Shown here: in pieces, positions 19,043 to 27,877 of the stretch
Layout of the letters: each line of letters starts with the position of its first letter
Position numbering within the stretch: position 1 is the first letter of the stretch
Origin: SABI01 sp963676605
GTDB taxonomy: Bacteria > Spirochaetota > Spirochaetia > Sphaerochaetales > Sphaerochaetaceae
Length of the DNA stretch: 63,923 nt
Assembly: GCA_963676605.2 (NCBI GenBank)
Contig: CAXXSP010000002.1
Span: 1-63,923, forward strand
Reading direction: 5' to 3'
The notes under the pieces: model-generated
Told to the model about the DNA's origin: nothing
What the model saw: the letters and a program-made list of their open reading frames with translations, nothing else
The model's database searches: none
Translations under genes and position numbers: made by a program

Positions 19043-19828
19043 TTACGAAGTTTTCCCGATCACGTCAATCGCATGCTTCCATTCTCTGGCGAGAATTGAG
19101 AAATCGTGTCCGACTTCGATCATAGAGACTCCCATTTCGATATATTTTGCAGCCTCTTCCTCCCATACAGGACCGATTCCAAACATCACATGTTTGTGGT
19201 ACTTGCGTGCAGCTGCGATAGTTTTCTTCAACCCTGCCTGAACAAGCGGGTTCGTCTTATCAGGCCTAACCAACCCGATAGCGATGGAATAATCTGCAGG
19301 GCCGAACAGAACGAAATCCAATCCCTCTACCGCCATGATCTCATCGATCTGCTCTACCGCCTCCCTGGTTTCAATCATCACTCCGACTAGAATCTCCTGA
19401 TTGCTCCAGTTGAGCCAGTCATCTCCCGATACCATTCCGTATTGCGCTGAAAAGCATAGCGTGCTGAACCCACGTTCACCTAGTGGAGGGAATTTTGCTG
19501 CTCTCACTACATCACGCACTTCCTCAGCACTTTTAATTGAAGGGACGATAAATCCTTCAGCTCCGATCTCCATGACTTTTCTAATCAGGTAAGGATCATC
19601 TTTATCGATCCGGACGATAGGAGAAATACCGCTGACTTTCGCAGACCTTATCATATTTTCCACGGTTGTATCCTGACGGAAATTATGTTCTGTATCTATC
19701 CTGCACCACTCCATTCCGGCAAAGCCGGCAACTTCGACGAGATAGGGACTCAATGCCGTCATGCATGTCCCGATTACAGGCTTCCCCTGTTGTAACTTCT
19801 CTTTGATCATGTTTTTTTTAAGTTCCAT
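19043..19828 (-). CDS. HpcH/HpaI (GarL-type) class II aldolase
   Basis: The 261-residue enzyme has the family core: CRIDTEHN near residue 48, GFIVPSIKSAEEVRDVVRAAKFPP, and metal ligands Glu (MIETREAVEQ) and Asp (FGPADYSIAIG). Members cleave 2-keto-3-deoxy sugar acids or hydroxy-keto acids to pyruvate plus an aldehyde; examples are GarL (tartronate semialdehyde) and YfaU/RhmA (lactaldehyde). The start at 19828 is set by AGGAGAGG, which overlaps the stop of the preceding gene. With a GarR-like reductase, an aldehyde dehydrogenase and an iron alcohol dehydrogenase in the same regulon, the released aldehyde could be processed three ways. No keto-deoxy-acid-forming dehydratase is encoded in the window. 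Confidence 0.9.
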   Translation of the reverse strand: MELKKNMIKEKLQQGKPVIGTCMTALSPYLVEVAGFAGMEWCRIDTEHNFRQDTTVENMIRSAKVSGISPIVRIDKDDPYLIRKVMEIGAEGFIVPSIKSAEEVRDVVRAAKFPPLGERGFSTLCFSAQYGMVSGDDWLNWSNQEILVGVMIETREAVEQIDEIMAVEGLDFVLFGPADYSIAIGLVRPDKTNPLVQAGLKKTIAAARKYHKHVMFGIGPVWEEEAAKYIEMGVSMIEVGHDFSILAREWKHAIDVIGKTS

Positions 19829-19841
19829 TTTAGTACCTCTC

Positions 19842-20894
19842 CTATAGATTTGTAAGAAAATCAGTGCTAACCGAATATCTATCGCCCACTTCAATCAGGT
19901 CATCAATGATTGCCTGGCTTAACTCAATCCCATCTCTTTTTGCATGTTTCTCTTTTGTGAATTCAATTTCTCCAGGAAGCATCACTTCTTGGAAGCCTTC
20001 AGCAGGCGGAGTATTTTTAATCCCGGTCACGATGGAGTCCATACGTTCCTGGAATATTTCAGAAAAAAGAAACGCATCTACCTTGAATACGCCCAGAAAG
20101 AAACCCAAGTTCTGCTTATTCTTAAAATCATTCCAAAAGGAAGGAATCTGTGTATCTACATTCGCGCCGGACAGAGCACTGCTGAGAATTTGAATAAGAA
20201 GACCAATCCCATACCCTTTAGGACCGCCGAAAGGAAGCATGGAACCTTTCAAAGCTTCATCCGGATCTGTTGTCGCCTTTCCCTCACCACTTACGGCCCA
20301 CCCTGAAGGAATGGATATCCCCTCCTTTTTTGCTTGGATAATTTTTCCCTGAGCTACAACACTCGTAGCCATATCAAGAACTATCGGATTTTTATTGCCG
20401 TTTGGGATGGCAACTGATAATGGATTGGTTCCTATCCGTGGCACACTGCCACCAAACGGAACCACTGAAGCGGGAGCATTCGACATAGCTATGGAGATAT
20501 ATCCTTTTCTGGCAGCAGGTATGGTGAGACTCGCACCGATTCCAAAGTGATTACCGTTATAAACAGACGCAAAGCACATACCGACAGCATCTGCCATTTC
20601 CATGCATATATTCATCGTCTTGTGTGCAACAACGCTCCCAATTCCATTCTTTCCATCTATCAATTTCGCTGCCGGGCTACTGTTCACTACAATTGGGTCA
20701 GTATCAGAATCGATAACTCCTGACTCGATCCTTTTCGCGTATGTTTTCAACCGAGTTACTCCATGAGAAGATATTCCCCTCATATCTGCCAACACAAGAC
20801 TGTCAGAAGCAATATCGGCATCCGCCTCATTCAGTCCGACAGCCATAAAAACTTTTTTACAATAGGTCAACACATTTTCAACTGGGAATTTCAT
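19842..20894 (-). CDS. Ldh-family (malate/L-lactate dehydrogenase type 2) oxidoreductase
   Basis: The 350-residue protein belongs to the Ldh_2 family, which does not use a Rossmann fold. It carries SSHGVTRLKTYAKRIESG with the catalytic-type His, GNHFGIGASLTIPAARKG, and VLDMATSVVAQGKI. Members reduce or oxidise 2-oxoacids with NAD(P): ureidoglycolate, sulfolactate, 2,3-diketogulonate (YiaK/DlgD) or malate. It is the first gene of the six-gene operon and overlaps the leader of the aldolase gene. Its promoter contains the GntR-type palindrome in the -10 region. GGGAGGAG precedes the ATG. A diketogulonate- or sugar-keto-acid reductase is a reasonable guess, not more. Confidence 0.88.
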   Translation of the reverse strand: MKFPVENVLTYCKKVFMAVGLNEADADIASDSLVLADMRGISSHGVTRLKTYAKRIESGVIDSDTDPIVVNSSPAAKLIDGKNGIGSVVAHKTMNICMEMADAVGMCFASVYNGNHFGIGASLTIPAARKGYISIAMSNAPASVVPFGGSVPRIGTNPLSVAIPNGNKNPIVLDMATSVVAQGKIIQAKKEGISIPSGWAVSGEGKATTDPDEALKGSMLPFGGPKGYGIGLLIQILSSALSGANVDTQIPSFWNDFKNKQNLGFFLGVFKVDAFLFSEIFQERMDSIVTGIKNTPPAEGFQEVMLPGEIEFTKEKHAKRDGIELSQAIIDDLIEVGDRYSVSTDFLTNL

Positions 20895-20916
20895 TAAAGC
20901 ATCTCCTCCCTAAGGT

Positions 20917-20954
20917 ATTATAACTGTTATAACATCTCATATTAAATCAGTCAA
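20917..20954 (-). promoter_or_regulatory. promoter with GntR-type operator
   Basis: On the minus strand TTGACT (complement of 20949-20954) is 17 bases from TATAAC (complement of 20926-20931). The -10 lies inside the palindrome ATTATAACTGTTATAACAT at 20917-20935. Binding there would block RNA polymerase, so repression is the expected mode for the downstream six-gene operon. Confidence 0.75.
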
Positions 20955-21480
20955 TAATTCTTAAGAACTCCATCTACATTTACCCAGCCTTATATACTTA
21001 TAGCCGTTTTATTCGTCTATTACTATAATTTTATTGTATAGCACATAATTTAATTCTAAATATTTTGTTATAATATTTATACACACAACAAAAACAGGGA
21101 AGAAAAAACATATCGGTCAATCTGTCGGGCTTCAGGCGTTACAATAAGTTGAAATTGGATCATAACCAAGGAACAACGAAACCAGATAAACAATCTGGTT
21201 ATTTTTTGTGACTTTTTAGAATCATATTTCTTGAGATGATTATAGACTGGATGACATGAGCACAATATTCAGTATGGACTTCGCGATCCGGTACTCTACC
21301 GTGGTGAAGAAAAAATCATTGATATTAGGGAGAAAAAGTTAAGCCATAAGAAAATTTGCTAACAGTTCTTTCTCACTAATCAGAAGTACCTCTTTATTAT
21401 TCTTTGAATTATATCAACTTCTACCTATTCCATCTTTTGAAACCACGATTCTCTTTCAGCTAAATTTTGAAGTTACAGAA
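20955..21480. other. gene-free AT-rich stretch; possible short transcript ending at a terminator
   Basis: No convincing protein gene is seen. A TATAAT at 21068-21073 (within TTGTTATAATATTT) and the terminator at 21180-21207 would bracket a plus-strand RNA of about 125 bases with no plausible coding content. The remainder to 21480 has no structure I recognise. Confidence 0.4.
21180..21207 (+). terminator. Rho-independent terminator
   Basis: AACCAGAT (21180-21187) pairs with ATCTGGTT (21193-21200) around AAACA and is followed by ATTTTTT. It is a canonical terminator on the plus strand, yet no plus-strand gene ends nearby. Confidence 0.8.
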
Positions 21481-21807
21481 TCAGGAATGCCTTCGATGCC
21501 TGAGCGTGTGGAGCAGATGGCTGAACGCGCTCAGTGGATGGCGGAAGAGCATACGGGGACCGCTGAAACGCATCACTTTCCGTATAGCATCCCTTCTTTC
21601 CGGCTCATAGCAGTGGATCACACACGAGGAACAGAACCCAGCGTCTTTCTGTGCGGGACAGTTCTCCAACTTCTTCACCGCATATGCATACAGATCACTG
21701 CACTCATCACAAAGCAGACCGGCAGGATGATGATGGTTCCTGCAGTACAGGGCGATCATGTGAGAGAGAATCTTCTTTCTATGCTTCAGCGTGCGTAATC
21801 TCGGCAT
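21481..21807 (-). CDS. ygbA: YgbA-like protein (nitrous oxide/NO-stimulated family)
   Basis: The 108-residue protein matches the YgbA_NO family: MIALYCRNHHHPAGLLCDECSDLYAYAVKKLENCP, described here across positions 17-51, then FCSSCVIHCYEPERRDAIRKVMRFSGPRM at 58-86. The invariant Cys pairs (LCDEC, FCSSC, HCY) suggest metal or iron-sulfur binding. In enterobacteria ygbA is induced by nitric oxide through NsrR and helps growth after nitrosative damage; its biochemistry is not settled. Here it stands alone, divergent from the metallopeptidase gene at 21897 with 89 bases between. No ribosome binding site is obvious at 21807. Confidence 0.8.
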   Translation of the reverse strand: MPRLRTLKHRKKILSHMIALYCRNHHHPAGLLCDECSDLYAYAVKKLENCPAQKDAGFCSSCVIHCYEPERRDAIRKVMRFSGPRMLFRHPLSAFSHLLHTLRHRRHS

Positions 21808-21896
21808 GTCTGGAACAATACCATACCTCTTCTCTCTTCTCCATCATTTTCTCGCGCCTGCTTGAAAGGCTGCCGTAGTTACCCTACTATGGAGAT

Positions 21897-24575
21897 ATGA
21901 AGCATATCCCGCGTGCTATCTGTATATTCCTTATGATCAGTGCGACGCTCACGATCCTGAGCGCCGGGAATGTTGTAAAAATCGAGACTGATCACACCTC
22001 CATCATATTCGAAGAAAAAGACTCAGCAAGCGCGATGGCCATCGCCTCATTCGCAGATGAGGTGTATGAACAGATTGCTCATGTTGTGGGATATGAGGAG
22101 AACAGACGTGTTCCCGTGGTCCTTTTTTCAGGAAGCTCTACAGCGAACGGGTCCTTTTCCTCACTCCCGTCACGGATCACGATGTATATCACAAGCGACC
22201 CTGATCTGTTTCTCACCTCCCGGACTTCCTGGCTCTATTCTCTGTTCGTCCATGAAATGACACACTTTCTGCACCTTACCCAGCAGGTGGGACCTGCGGC
22301 CTTCCTTACGCCCATCTTCGGACCTGAAGTCCCGATGATGAACACGCCCTTCATGAGCGGGTGGTGGATGGAAGGGATCACGACCTATACTGAGACACTC
22401 TATGCTCCGGGAGGGAGAGGGACAAGTGAACGGTTTTTGATGCCCGTCAGAGAAAACCCGGAGATCCTCCCCCTTTCAAAGGCTTCTTACGCCTCAAGAA
22501 ATCCCCCGAGAGGCAGGATCTACCTCGCGGGAAATCTCCTGGTGACCTACCTGATGGAGAACTGGGGAGAAGATATCTATCATGAAATCAATAAGACATT
22601 CACCTGGAGACCGTTTTTCGGGATGGCATCAGCTGTCAGGCGTGTAACAGGCACCTCTCTCTCTGATATCTATAGCAAAGCTCTTGAAAGAATCGAGGCC
22701 CCTGCCCTCTCAGATGATGCAGTGCCCATCACCCAAAGCGAAGGGATGCACGATATGCTATCAGTGAACGACGGCACCCTGTATATCCAGCGATGGGACA
22801 GAGATCACGCACTCTCACTCCTCTCCTACCGGGACGGTAAGCTCTCGATCGTTGAAGAGGGTATCAGGGGAATCGCGGAAGATACAATGCTGATCTCCCC
22901 TGAAGGCTCTCCTGAGTATGTACTCTATCGATGGAGCGACCCCTTTTCTTCTTCTCCCATCAAACCTGCGAACGTGACCTACACCGACCTCTACCGGTAT
23001 GAAAACGCAGACAACTCCTACACAGCAGTGACTGAAAGAAAGGTGCTGCGTCATGCTGTCCTCTCTTCGAAGGGAACGGTTGCCGCAGTGGAAGCGATAG
23101 AAGACCGGTACCGCCTTGTTGAATTAGGAGAGAACGGGAAGATGGAGGTGCTTCTTGAGGATCAGGAAGGATCAGTGCTCTCTCCGACCTATGCTCCTGA
23201 TGGAGACCGCATCGCCGCAGTACTGGTCAGATCCGGTGAATCCTCTCTCCTGCTTCTCGAAGACGGAAAGGTAACTCACCTCACCGATCCTGTTTCCTGG
23301 GAGATCCTCTCGGTGAGGTTTGTTGATGAGGGGACTCTCAGCTTCACCAGTGACCGGGATAGACCCTACTCCCTCTATACCCTTGAACTCGCGAGTGGAA
23401 AGATTACACGGGTACGGACAGACCCGGTCGGTATCACAGATGCGCTGATAAGCGGGGATGAGATCTACTACCAGAGGTACAGGGACGGATGGACTGCGCT
23501 GTTCAAGGCAGAGCGTGAAAGAGCGCAGGAAGAGGTGGTCTCATTCACTTCACCTCAGAGCAGTGAATCCCCCAGGGAACAGGTTCTCCTGCCGTTCGAA
23601 ACGGAGAGGTACCATGACCTTCTCTCCTTCAATTTCTGGTTCCCCTACCCGATCCTTGAGACAGGGACCTACGGCGCCGGGGGCGCGGCACTCTTCTCGA
23701 GTATCCTGCAGCGCCACAGGCTGCTGATCATGGCAGGGTATACCTTCAGCGACTATGAGACACGCACACATATGGAGTATGCCTTCACCCCGGGAAGATA
23801 CTCCCTCACCGCAACCGGAGAGCTCTATCCCGAAAAGGGAGAAGGCTCGCTTCTCGCAGGTATTCTGTGGCCGCTGTACTATGGAGACACACCTGGGGGA
23901 ACACAGAACGTAAGAGCTCAGGTATCGGGCCGCTATGCACACGCGGATGGAGACGACACGATACGTGCATCGGCAGCCATCGGGTATACAGCTGCATCAC
24001 CTTCAGCCATGTACGATACCCTTGGACGCTTCAGTCTGGCCAGTTCCTACTCCTTCAACTACATTCATCCCGATGCACTCTTCTCCTACGGCACTGTCAC
24101 CGGGACGACACCCTCGCTGTTCCCTCACCATGTCATATCTCATACACTCCGCGCAGCTCTCTCTCATGGAAAACCATTCGGTGAGTACACCGATCCTGCA
24201 AGGCTTCTCGCTCCAGAATCGATCACAGTCCCGGCTCATGATGGAACGGCCCGTCTTGATTATATGCTGATGTACTCCATACCCTTCGCGGCGACCGATA
24301 TCCCCTTCCTCTGGGGAGGGTTCACTCATGCAGAGCTCTCCATTTCCTCACGTTTTGCTGCCGTCGCTGACGGCCAGTCGCTTATCTTTGAGGATGACTT
24401 CATTCTCGGTGCGCAGGCAAGCTGTACCTATACACTTGGAGTAGGTTTCGCCCTGACGCCCTTTGCCGCTGTGGAATGGGCTCCCGTGAGCAGTGAGTTC
24501 GGATTTAGGATAGGAATCGGAACAGATTCGTTCCTGCCGACTCTCCCCGCTTTCCGTCTCATTGAGATGTTCTGA
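21897..24575 (+). CDS. secreted metallopeptidase-like protein with beta-propeller and C-terminal barrel
   Basis: The 892-residue protein opens with a signal peptide (RAICIFLMISATLTILSAG). Residues about 25-270 form a gluzincin-like peptidase domain: LFVHEMTHFLHL carries the HExxH zinc motif and WMEGITTYTET supplies the downstream Glu. Residues about 275-550 carry TolB/WD40-like propeller blades (SPEGSPEYVLYRW, LSPTYAPDGDRIAAVLV, SVRFVDEGTLSFTSDRDRPYSLY). From about 600 to the end the sequence alternates like an outer-membrane barrel and finishes with Phe (FRLIEMF). It is probably anchored in the outer membrane. The gene stands alone, with a close GGAG leader. The role is unknown; peptide or envelope processing are options. 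Confidence 0.78.
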   Translation: MKHIPRAICIFLMISATLTILSAGNVVKIETDHTSIIFEEKDSASAMAIASFADEVYEQIAHVVGYEENRRVPVVLFSGSSTANGSFSSLPSRITMYITSDPDLFLTSRTSWLYSLFVHEMTHFLHLTQQVGPAAFLTPIFGPEVPMMNTPFMSGWWMEGITTYTETLYAPGGRGTSERFLMPVRENPEILPLSKASYASRNPPRGRIYLAGNLLVTYLMENWGEDIYHEINKTFTWRPFFGMASAVRRVTGTSLSDIYSKALERIEAPALSDDAVPITQSEGMHDMLSVNDGTLYIQRWDRDHALSLLSYRDGKLSIVEEGIRGIAEDTMLISPEGSPEYVLYRWSDPFSSSPIKPANVTYTDLYRYENADNSYTAVTERKVLRHAVLSSKGTVAAVEAIEDRYRLVELGENGKMEVLLEDQEGSVLSPTYAPDGDRIAAVLVRSGESSLLLLEDGKVTHLTDPVSWEILSVRFVDEGTLSFTSDRDRPYSLYTLELASGKITRVRTDPVGITDALISGDEIYYQRYRDGWTALFKAERERAQEEVVSFTSPQSSESPREQVLLPFETERYHDLLSFNFWFPYPILETGTYGAGGAALFSSILQRHRLLIMAGYTFSDYETRTHMEYAFTPGRYSLTATGELYPEKGEGSLLAGILWPLYYGDTPGGTQNVRAQVSGRYAHADGDDTIRASAAIGYTAASPSAMYDTLGRFSLASSYSFNYIHPDALFSYGTVTGTTPSLFPHHVISHTLRAALSHGKPFGEYTDPARLLAPESITVPAHDGTARLDYMLMYSIPFAATDIPFLWGGFTHAELSISSRFAAVADGQSLIFEDDFILGAQASCTYTLGVGFALTPFAAVEWAPVSSEFGFRIGIGTDSFLPTLPAFRLIEMF

Positions 24576-24579
24576 CCGC

Positions 24580-26742
24580 TTATTCGAGACCCGTCAGCTG
24601 TTTCAATCCTTCCACCAGGCCGAGAGCATGGGGAGAAGAGGAGTAGTACAGATTCTTCCGTTTTTTCAGTGTTTTGAGAGACTCTTCATGATTCTCCACC
24701 ACAATCGAGCAGAAAGGCGCCACAAGCATGCCTGCATCGTTACCGCTGTCACCGGCTGTAATGATCTGCTGCGGCTGGATATCCCACTTCCATGCAAGGT
24801 ATTTGATCGCTGCGCCCTTATGGGCACGATAGGGAAGAATATCAAGGAATGACTCATGAGAGTAGATAGCATTGTGCGGGCACTTGGCTTTTATGAGAAC
24901 ATCATGAATCTTCTGTTTCAGTTCATCGGTAAGCGGCTCATTGACGTTATAGCTCACCTTGAACTTTCTCTGGGATCCGGGAGCTTCCTGAAGGGTGATT
25001 TCATCAATCAGGGAAAGGGTATCGACGATCCTTTCCCGGTTCCAGCGTCTCCTGATATACTGAGCCCAGCCCTTGTCCTGAATTCTGGTTTTTCCATAGT
25101 AGATTTCCGACCCGACTGAACATACCCAGATATCGGGTGAAGGCAGTGAGAGTTCATTCAGGATCTCTTCAGCGGCTTCGAGCGACCTGCCGGTCGCAAT
25201 ACCGAACCCGAGGGTCTCGTGGTGTGTATCAAGGAAGGTCCTGAAGAGTGTGATTCCCTCAGCATCTCCTGTGATCGTATTATCGATATCACTGATGAGG
25301 AGGTGAGAGATCGAATCGAGGCGCCTGGCCATGCTCTTCTCATACCTTGCCTCAGGCGATTTCTGCGATGCATGAGCTTCCAGCACCTCCGAGATCGATT
25401 CCAGGTAACTGTCAGTATGGCGTCTCCAGTTGTAAACGACACGGATATTCTCAACGCCGTTCCTGCTGAGCTGATCCCATAGTTCTTTGTCGGTAAGGCT
25501 CTTTCTTATGGCATCATGAATCTGCTTCGGTTTTTCGATATCTACAAGAAGTCCGCTGTCGCAGTTTTTCCTGATATCCTTCACTCCCCCCTTGTCGGTG
25601 CCGATAAAGGGAAGGCCCACGGCAGAGGCTTCAATGAAGGTAAGGCCGAAGTTCTCCAGCGCTGCGGCGGAGACGAATACACCGCCTCTGAGGGCTGCTA
25701 TTCTGTAGACCTCAGGGACATCGGTTTCGGGGTTGTGCCGTTTAGGAATCGCCATCTTTCCGTACAGGTCATAACGATCCATCTGGAGAAGCATATCGGT
25801 GAGAACCTGGGTCTCTCCCTCCTCCATTTCATTGATATCGTCTCTGATTCCTGCGAATATAGCTAGGTTTGCAATCGCCTGGAGCTCAGGGCTCTTTCCG
25901 TACAATTCTATCAGGACATCTATATTCTTCCGTGCCTCGGGGCGGCAGAGCGCGAGAATCAGAGGTTTGTCTGGATTCGTGAGGAACCGGTTGATCTCCT
26001 TGATCATCATGTACTGGGCAATCTTCTGTTCCTCGCTGATATCATGGGGTGAGATTTCGTAATGGTAATACGGGAAGAACTTGTCGAGTGCAAGCCCGGG
26101 GGGGATGACGGTATACTTCTCAAGGTCTCGGTTTTCGTACTCGCTGTACAGCTCATCACGTTCGTACTCGGTACTCGTGATAACCATGTCAGCTTTCTTT
26201 ATATTCTCTTCCTCTTCATGAATACGTCGCTCCATCGAATAATAATCTTCTATCCGCTCTTCAGAATACCCGATGCTTTTCAGGTACTGTTTCTTATTCC
26301 TTCCGAGAGAGTGTCCTGTGAACACCATGGGAATATTGAAGTAGGATGCGATTTCCCGGGCGATATATCCGCCATCGGCATAATGACCATGAATCACATC
26401 GGGAAGTTCTTTCTTCTTGATAAAGTATTCGATCAGATAATCGACATATTCATCGAGATAGGGCCAGAGTTTTTCCTTACGGTAATACTTGCTCCCTCCA
26501 CAGGGAAGACGGACAATCTTCACCATGTCGGAAATCTTTTCAACCTGTCGGCTGTAATCCCGGCTCAGATGTCTGTCGCTGATCTTCCGGGTAAAAAGAT
26601 CAACCTTCACACCGTCCCTCTCACTCAGCTCTTTCGCCAGATCGATGACGTAACGGGTCTGTCCGCCGGTGTCGGCATCACGACCCATTTCGATCTGTTC
26701 GCTCCGAAGCAGACCGTGAATGTTAATCATTGCAATATACAT
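24580..26742 (-). CDS. sucrose-phosphate synthase with sucrose-phosphatase-like domain
   Basis: The 720-residue protein is a GT4 retaining glycosyltransferase (about residues 1-460) fused to a HAD domain (about 480-720). The N-terminus carries EMGRDADTGGQTRYVIDLAKEL, the sucrose-phosphate synthase signature, and VIHGHYADGGYIAREIA. The E-x7-E donor motif is GLTFIEASAVGLPFIGTDKGG-like. The HAD domain has LLISDIDNTITGDAEG (catalytic Asps) and ITAGDSGNDAGML. It transfers glucose from UDP- or ADP-glucose to fructose-6-P, and the HAD part may remove the phosphate. In free-living anaerobes sucrose often serves as an osmolyte or carbon reserve. AGAGGTG precedes the ATG. It ends five bases from the convergent metallopeptidase gene. 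Confidence 0.9.
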   Translation of the reverse strand: MYIAMINIHGLLRSEQIEMGRDADTGGQTRYVIDLAKELSERDGVKVDLFTRKISDRHLSRDYSRQVEKISDMVKIVRLPCGGSKYYRKEKLWPYLDEYVDYLIEYFIKKKELPDVIHGHYADGGYIAREIASYFNIPMVFTGHSLGRNKKQYLKSIGYSEERIEDYYSMERRIHEEEENIKKADMVITSTEYERDELYSEYENRDLEKYTVIPPGLALDKFFPYYHYEISPHDISEEQKIAQYMMIKEINRFLTNPDKPLILALCRPEARKNIDVLIELYGKSPELQAIANLAIFAGIRDDINEMEEGETQVLTDMLLQMDRYDLYGKMAIPKRHNPETDVPEVYRIAALRGGVFVSAAALENFGLTFIEASAVGLPFIGTDKGGVKDIRKNCDSGLLVDIEKPKQIHDAIRKSLTDKELWDQLSRNGVENIRVVYNWRRHTDSYLESISEVLEAHASQKSPEARYEKSMARRLDSISHLLISDIDNTITGDAEGITLFRTFLDTHHETLGFGIATGRSLEAAEEILNELSLPSPDIWVCSVGSEIYYGKTRIQDKGWAQYIRRRWNRERIVDTLSLIDEITLQEAPGSQRKFKVSYNVNEPLTDELKQKIHDVLIKAKCPHNAIYSHESFLDILPYRAHKGAAIKYLAWKWDIQPQQIITAGDSGNDAGMLVAPFCSIVVENHEESLKTLKKRKNLYYSSSPHALGLVEGLKQLTGLE

Positions 26743-26796
26743 CTATACACCTCTTTTATAACTACAATCATCGCATAGATGTAAAAAAGTGTCAAA

Positions 26797-27657
26797 TTAC
26801 TCCATCTGAGGTATAAGACAGACTGATTTCGCAGCATGTCGTGCCACATACTGGGAAACGCTTCCGGCAAAGATTTCTTTGAAAAACGTGTGTCCGACCG
26901 TACCGAGAACAGCAAGTGAAATCTCCTCGGAATCAACTGCCTCGAGGATTTTCTTGTGAGCAGGCCCTTCAAGAATGAGCGAATCAACCTTGGAGACTCC
27001 GACCGACTTCACCTCACTCACCATACCGTCAATCCGCTGCCTCGCCATAGTCATTCTCTCTCCATCCTCCCCCTTGATCGGTTCAAGGACATGAACAAGC
27101 GTCACCTTCCGGCAGGATTCAGTCGAAACCATCAGAAGAAACCGGTCGAATGAAGTTCTGTTCGCCGCTGAAAAATCAACAGCAAACAGAGGATGGGAAA
27201 GAATTCCTTCCGGATGAACCGGTGAAGGAGCGAGCATCCCTTTTGAGTCTACTGCAAGACGGTAGATGAACAGCGGCCTGGGCGTATGGAGCATCACCTC
27301 GAAAGCAACTCCTCCGAGGAAGGCTCCGCCGAGAAGGCTTCGTCCCTGAGAGCCGACGACGATGAGAGAAACATCCTCTTCCTCTGCAATTCTTCGTATC
27401 TCCCTTTTCGCATGGCCGAGAGAGGTCTCGACTTTGAGAGAGAAACCCTGCTTCCTGAGAATCGTTTCCTGACGCTGCAGCATCTCCTGCTGCATGTCAT
27501 TATAAATCGGATACATCTCGTCCGCGACCTGAGGATATTCATAACATTGAAGAAGGATGATGGACTCGACCTTGAGGTCATGGAGAAGATTGAGATTCTC
27601 CACCATCATCATGGATGCGTCAGAGAGATCCGTGGCAACAAGAGCTCGTGTACTCAT
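26797..27657 (-). CDS. tandem universal stress protein (two UspA domains)
   Basis: The 286-residue protein contains two Usp domains, about 1-150 and 160-286. The first ends with SLIVVGSQGRSLLGGAFLGGVAFEVM and the second with LAVLGTVGHTFFKEIFAGSVSQYVARH, both following the ATP-binding G-x2-G-x9-G pattern. It begins RALVATDLSDASM. Tandem Usp proteins are cytoplasmic stress-response factors of loosely defined function. A GAGGTGGAGGTGG leader precedes the ATG. The sucrose-phosphate synthase gene lies 54 bases downstream in the same direction, so both may be expressed under osmotic or starvation stress; this link is inferred. Confidence 0.9.
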   Translation of the reverse strand: MSTRALVATDLSDASMMMVENLNLLHDLKVESIILLQCYEYPQVADEMYPIYNDMQQEMLQRQETILRKQGFSLKVETSLGHAKREIRRIAEEEDVSLIVVGSQGRSLLGGAFLGGVAFEVMLHTPRPLFIYRLAVDSKGMLAPSPVHPEGILSHPLFAVDFSAANRTSFDRFLLMVSTESCRKVTLVHVLEPIKGEDGERMTMARQRIDGMVSEVKSVGVSKVDSLILEGPAHKKILEAVDSEEISLAVLGTVGHTFFKEIFAGSVSQYVARHAAKSVCLIPQME

Positions 27658-27877
27658 ATAACCACCTCCACCTCTATTATACTCCCTGAGATGTCAGAAG
27701 TCAAAATGATACAATCAATCAAAAACCATTACAAACCTACCTATAGTGTTGATATAACGATTTCAGATAACATATTACGGAGAGTTATGAATCCTTTTCT
27801 GTTTTTTTACACATATATCCTTTACAGATGTCACAAGCTATCTTACACTGAAAGCAACTTAACATATGAGGTGATGT

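Noticed and set aside
21077..21265. Minus-strand frame of 62 codons
   Set aside because: No leader, composition of AT-rich spacer, and it crosses the terminator hairpin.
26062..26778. Plus-strand frame of 238 codons
   Set aside because: It is antisense to the sucrose-phosphate synthase N-terminal domain and shows no domain.
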